Shown here: one piece after another, positions 5,583 through 6,958 of the stretch
How positions within the stretch are numbered: the stretch's first letter is position 1
Layout: every line of letters begins with the position of its first letter
Origin: an uncultured Bacilli bacterium
Lineage (GTDB): Bacteria > Bacillota_I > Bacilli_A > RF39 > UBA660
Direction of reading: 5' to 3'
Length of the DNA: 6,958 bases
Assembly (NCBI GenBank): GCA_947631365.1
Contig: CANRLB010000059.1
Span: 1-6,958, forward strand
The notes under the pieces: model-generated
Told to the model about the DNA's origin: nothing
The model's input: only the letters and a program-made list of their open reading frames with translations
The model's database searches: none
Made by a program: the position numbers and the translations under genes

Positions 5583-6183
5583 AATTTGCTCTTTTTATAT
5601 TTATAACTTTATCATTATCATAAGTTATTTCATATATATCATATAAAGTATCACTATCATCATAAATAATTTCATTATTAAACTCTAATATTAAATTTTC
5701 ATCTAAATTATAACCTACTTTTGTATATTTTAATAAATAACCTAATATAGCTCTTTTATGAGTAAATAAACAAATATTATCATCTTTTATTTTATTAATA
5801 AAATTATTAATTCTATTACCAACATCAATAAGTGATTCACCATTAGGTAGTTTATAAGTAAATTCATGATCTTGTAATCCTTTAACCATTTTCATATTTT
5901 TACTTCCTAAATCACCTACTTTACAATCATTTAATTCAAAAGTTAAATTCAGGGGTAAATCTAGTTTTTCGGATAAATATTTAGAAGTAGCTAAAGAACT
6001 ACTTTGCATACTAGTATAGATTTTTTTAATATTTTCTAAAAATTTTAAAGAACTAATTTTTTGAGCTAATATTTCGCCTTTTATACTAAGGGGGCGAATA
6101 CTTCTTATTAAATCAAGGTTAGCATTATTTAAATAATCTATATTATCAAGTAAAAGATTATTACTAATTAAATACAGTTTCAT
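5581..6183 (-). CDS. Histidine phosphatase-fold protein with degraded active site
   Basis: This is a 200-residue protein. The fold of the histidine phosphatase (phosphoglycerate mutase-like) superfamily can be followed: MKLYLIS at 1-7 in place of the usual strand before RHG, PLSIKGEILAQKI at 31-43 (like LTxxGxxQA), IYTSMQSSSLATSKYLSEKL at 55-74 (like SSPLxRAxQTA), GDLGSK near 90-95, PNGESLIDVGNR at 113-124, and LFTHKRAILGYLL at 139-151 (like VSHG). Several catalytic positions are changed: RHG reads S7-N8-N9, so the phosphate-accepting histidine is missing, and the arginine of the SxxxRA motif is a serine near 62. Only the second histidine, H142, remains. It is thus probably not an active phosphatase by the usual mechanism and may bind a ligand or partner. 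It overlaps the end of rmuC by 20 nt, so the two are likely co-transcribed. Fold assignment fairly sure, function unknown. Confidence 0.8.
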   Translation of the reverse strand: MKLYLISNNLLLDNIDYLNNANLDLIRSIRPLSIKGEILAQKISSLKFLENIKKIYTSMQSSSLATSKYLSEKLDLPLNLTFELNDCKVGDLGSKNMKMVKGLQDHEFTYKLPNGESLIDVGNRINNFINKIKDDNICLFTHKRAILGYLLKYTKVGYNLDENLILEFNNEIIYDDSDTLYDIYEITYDNDKVINIKRAN

Positions 6184-6958
6184 CTTCTTTTTCGCCTTCT
6201 TCTAAATAAGTAATATCTTCCTTTTTATTTTGAATTTTATCAACATCAACATTTTTAATATTTTCAAATCTTTTAGTTATTTTTTCAGTTGTGGTATGTA
6301 GTTCATCTAAACTTTGATTAACGCTTTTAACACTTCTTGAAAGTTTATCCCAACGATCTTTATACCGATTAAATTCAACTCCTAATTTATCAAGTTCCGT
6401 GTGAATAACTAAAGCATATTTATCTCTTTCCATATTTTTTAAAATCATACTAATAATCGATAAAGTACTAATTAAAGTAGTTGGTCCCGTAATCCAAACT
6501 TTTCTTTCATAAGCATAATTAATAAGTTCTGGATGATAAGCATTAATCTCCGCAAATAAAGCTTCAGCTGGTAAAAACATAATGGCTTCATCAGAAGTTT
6601 CCCCCGGAATTATATATTTACTACTAATATCATTAATATGTTTTTTAACATCATTAACAAAATTCTTTTCAAATAGTAATCTTTCTTCCCGACTACGATT
6701 TTTATCAACCATTTTTTGATAATTTTCTAAAGGAAATTTACTATCAATCGCAATAGTTCCTAAAGGAGATGGAGCATATAAAAGACAATCTACAATACTA
6801 CCATTACTAAGTTTATGTTGAATACTATAAATATTTTGTTTATTATTGATAGAAGCTGGACCAAAAGCATTATTTAAAATATATTCTAAGTTAACCTCAC
6901 CAAAAGTACCTCTTGTTTTTTATCGGTAAGAACACTTTGCAAAGAAACAATCTCTGTA
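6164..6958 (-). CDS. rmuC: RmuC family DNA recombination protein, 5'-partial and frameshifted
   Basis: RmuC proteins have an N-terminal coiled coil and a nuclease-like domain and are linked to limiting rearrangements at inverted repeats. The visible part begins at the right edge in one frame (TEIVSLQSVLTDKK, 6957-6916) and continues in another frame: GTFGEVNLEYIL, then VDCLLYAPSP, IAIDSKFPLENYQKM, HINDISSKYIIPGETSD, IMFLPAEALFAE and TGPTTLISTLSII, all typical RmuC core motifs. The frames differ by one base at 6916-6921. Residues after about 110 of the longer frame form a charged helical tail (RYKDRWDKLSRSVKSV, then LHTTTEKITKRF). The ATG at 6712 is only an internal methionine of the conserved core, not a real start. 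The gene overlaps the following phosphatase-like gene by 20 nt. Whether it is a pseudogene or an intact gene with a sequencing error cannot be decided here. Confidence 0.9.
6916..6921 (-). other. One-base frameshift in the A run of the rmuC DKKTRGTFGE motif
   Basis: The coding strand reads GAT, six A, then CAAGAGGT. The family motif DKKTRGTFGE needs seven A (GAT AAA AAA ACA AGA GGT). With six, the upstream frame ends at TAG 10 codons later, and the downstream frame has a TAA immediately upstream. A single missing A in this homopolymer therefore explains the break. Confidence 0.85.

Noticed and set aside
6164..6712. A 182-residue protein starting at ATG 6712
   Set aside because: The methionine lies in the middle of the conserved RmuC core and in-frame RmuC sequence continues 68 codons upstream to the frameshift, so it is not a natural start.
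6914..6924. Programmed -1 frameshifting at the A6 run of rmuC
   Set aside because: The run is not in the A-AAA-AAG/C register relative to the upstream frame, no stimulatory stem-loop is evident just downstream, and RmuC is not known to need it. A missing base is simpler.

Overview
The window looks like chromosomal DNA from an AT-rich, low-GC Gram-positive bacterium, most likely an uncultured gut Bacilli or Mollicutes-related lineage. I infer this from the strong A/T bias at third codon positions, Bacillus-type Shine-Dalgarno sites (AGGTGAT, GGGAGG), sigma-A-like promoters, and the gene set. Tryptophan is written TGG and no reading frame contains an in-frame TGA, so the standard bacterial code fits.

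Layout from left to right. (1) Positions 1-832, minus strand: the N-terminal 277 residues of a protein resembling AddB/RexB-type helicase-nuclease subunits. It runs off the left edge and sits 2 nt behind dusB (835-1806), so the two form an operon with a clear promoter at 1837-1865. (2) Positions 1941-3615, minus strand: a surface protein with an N-terminal anchor or signal segment and a C-terminal glycine-rich domain resembling that of the animal receptors ALK/LTK. Its proper ATG, with a good ribosome site, lies at 3615. A run of nine G shortly after it puts the body of the gene out of frame, so the gene looks phase-variable and is OFF as read. (3) Positions 3728-4747: an unrecognised 271-residue plus-strand gene with its own promoter and terminator. 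It is bracketed by two direct copies of the 3' end of pduL, one functional on the right and one decayed on the left. This looks like the footprint of an insertion. (4) Positions 4695-5255, minus strand: pduL, a phosphotransacylase with no microcompartment neighbours. (5) Positions 5360-5575, plus strand: a small cysteine-rich protein. (6) Positions 5581-6958, minus strand: a degenerate histidine-phosphatase-fold protein overlapping the end of rmuC. rmuC is cut by the right edge and carries a one-base frameshift in a conserved motif.

The genes do not form one pathway. They are housekeeping functions (tRNA modification, DNA recombination, acyl-phosphate metabolism) with two accessory pieces set between them: the switchable surface protein and the repeat-bracketed orphan gene. 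The convergent gene pairs share compact two-way terminators that contain or touch both stop codons. No tRNA, rRNA, CRISPR array, transposase or integrase is visible.
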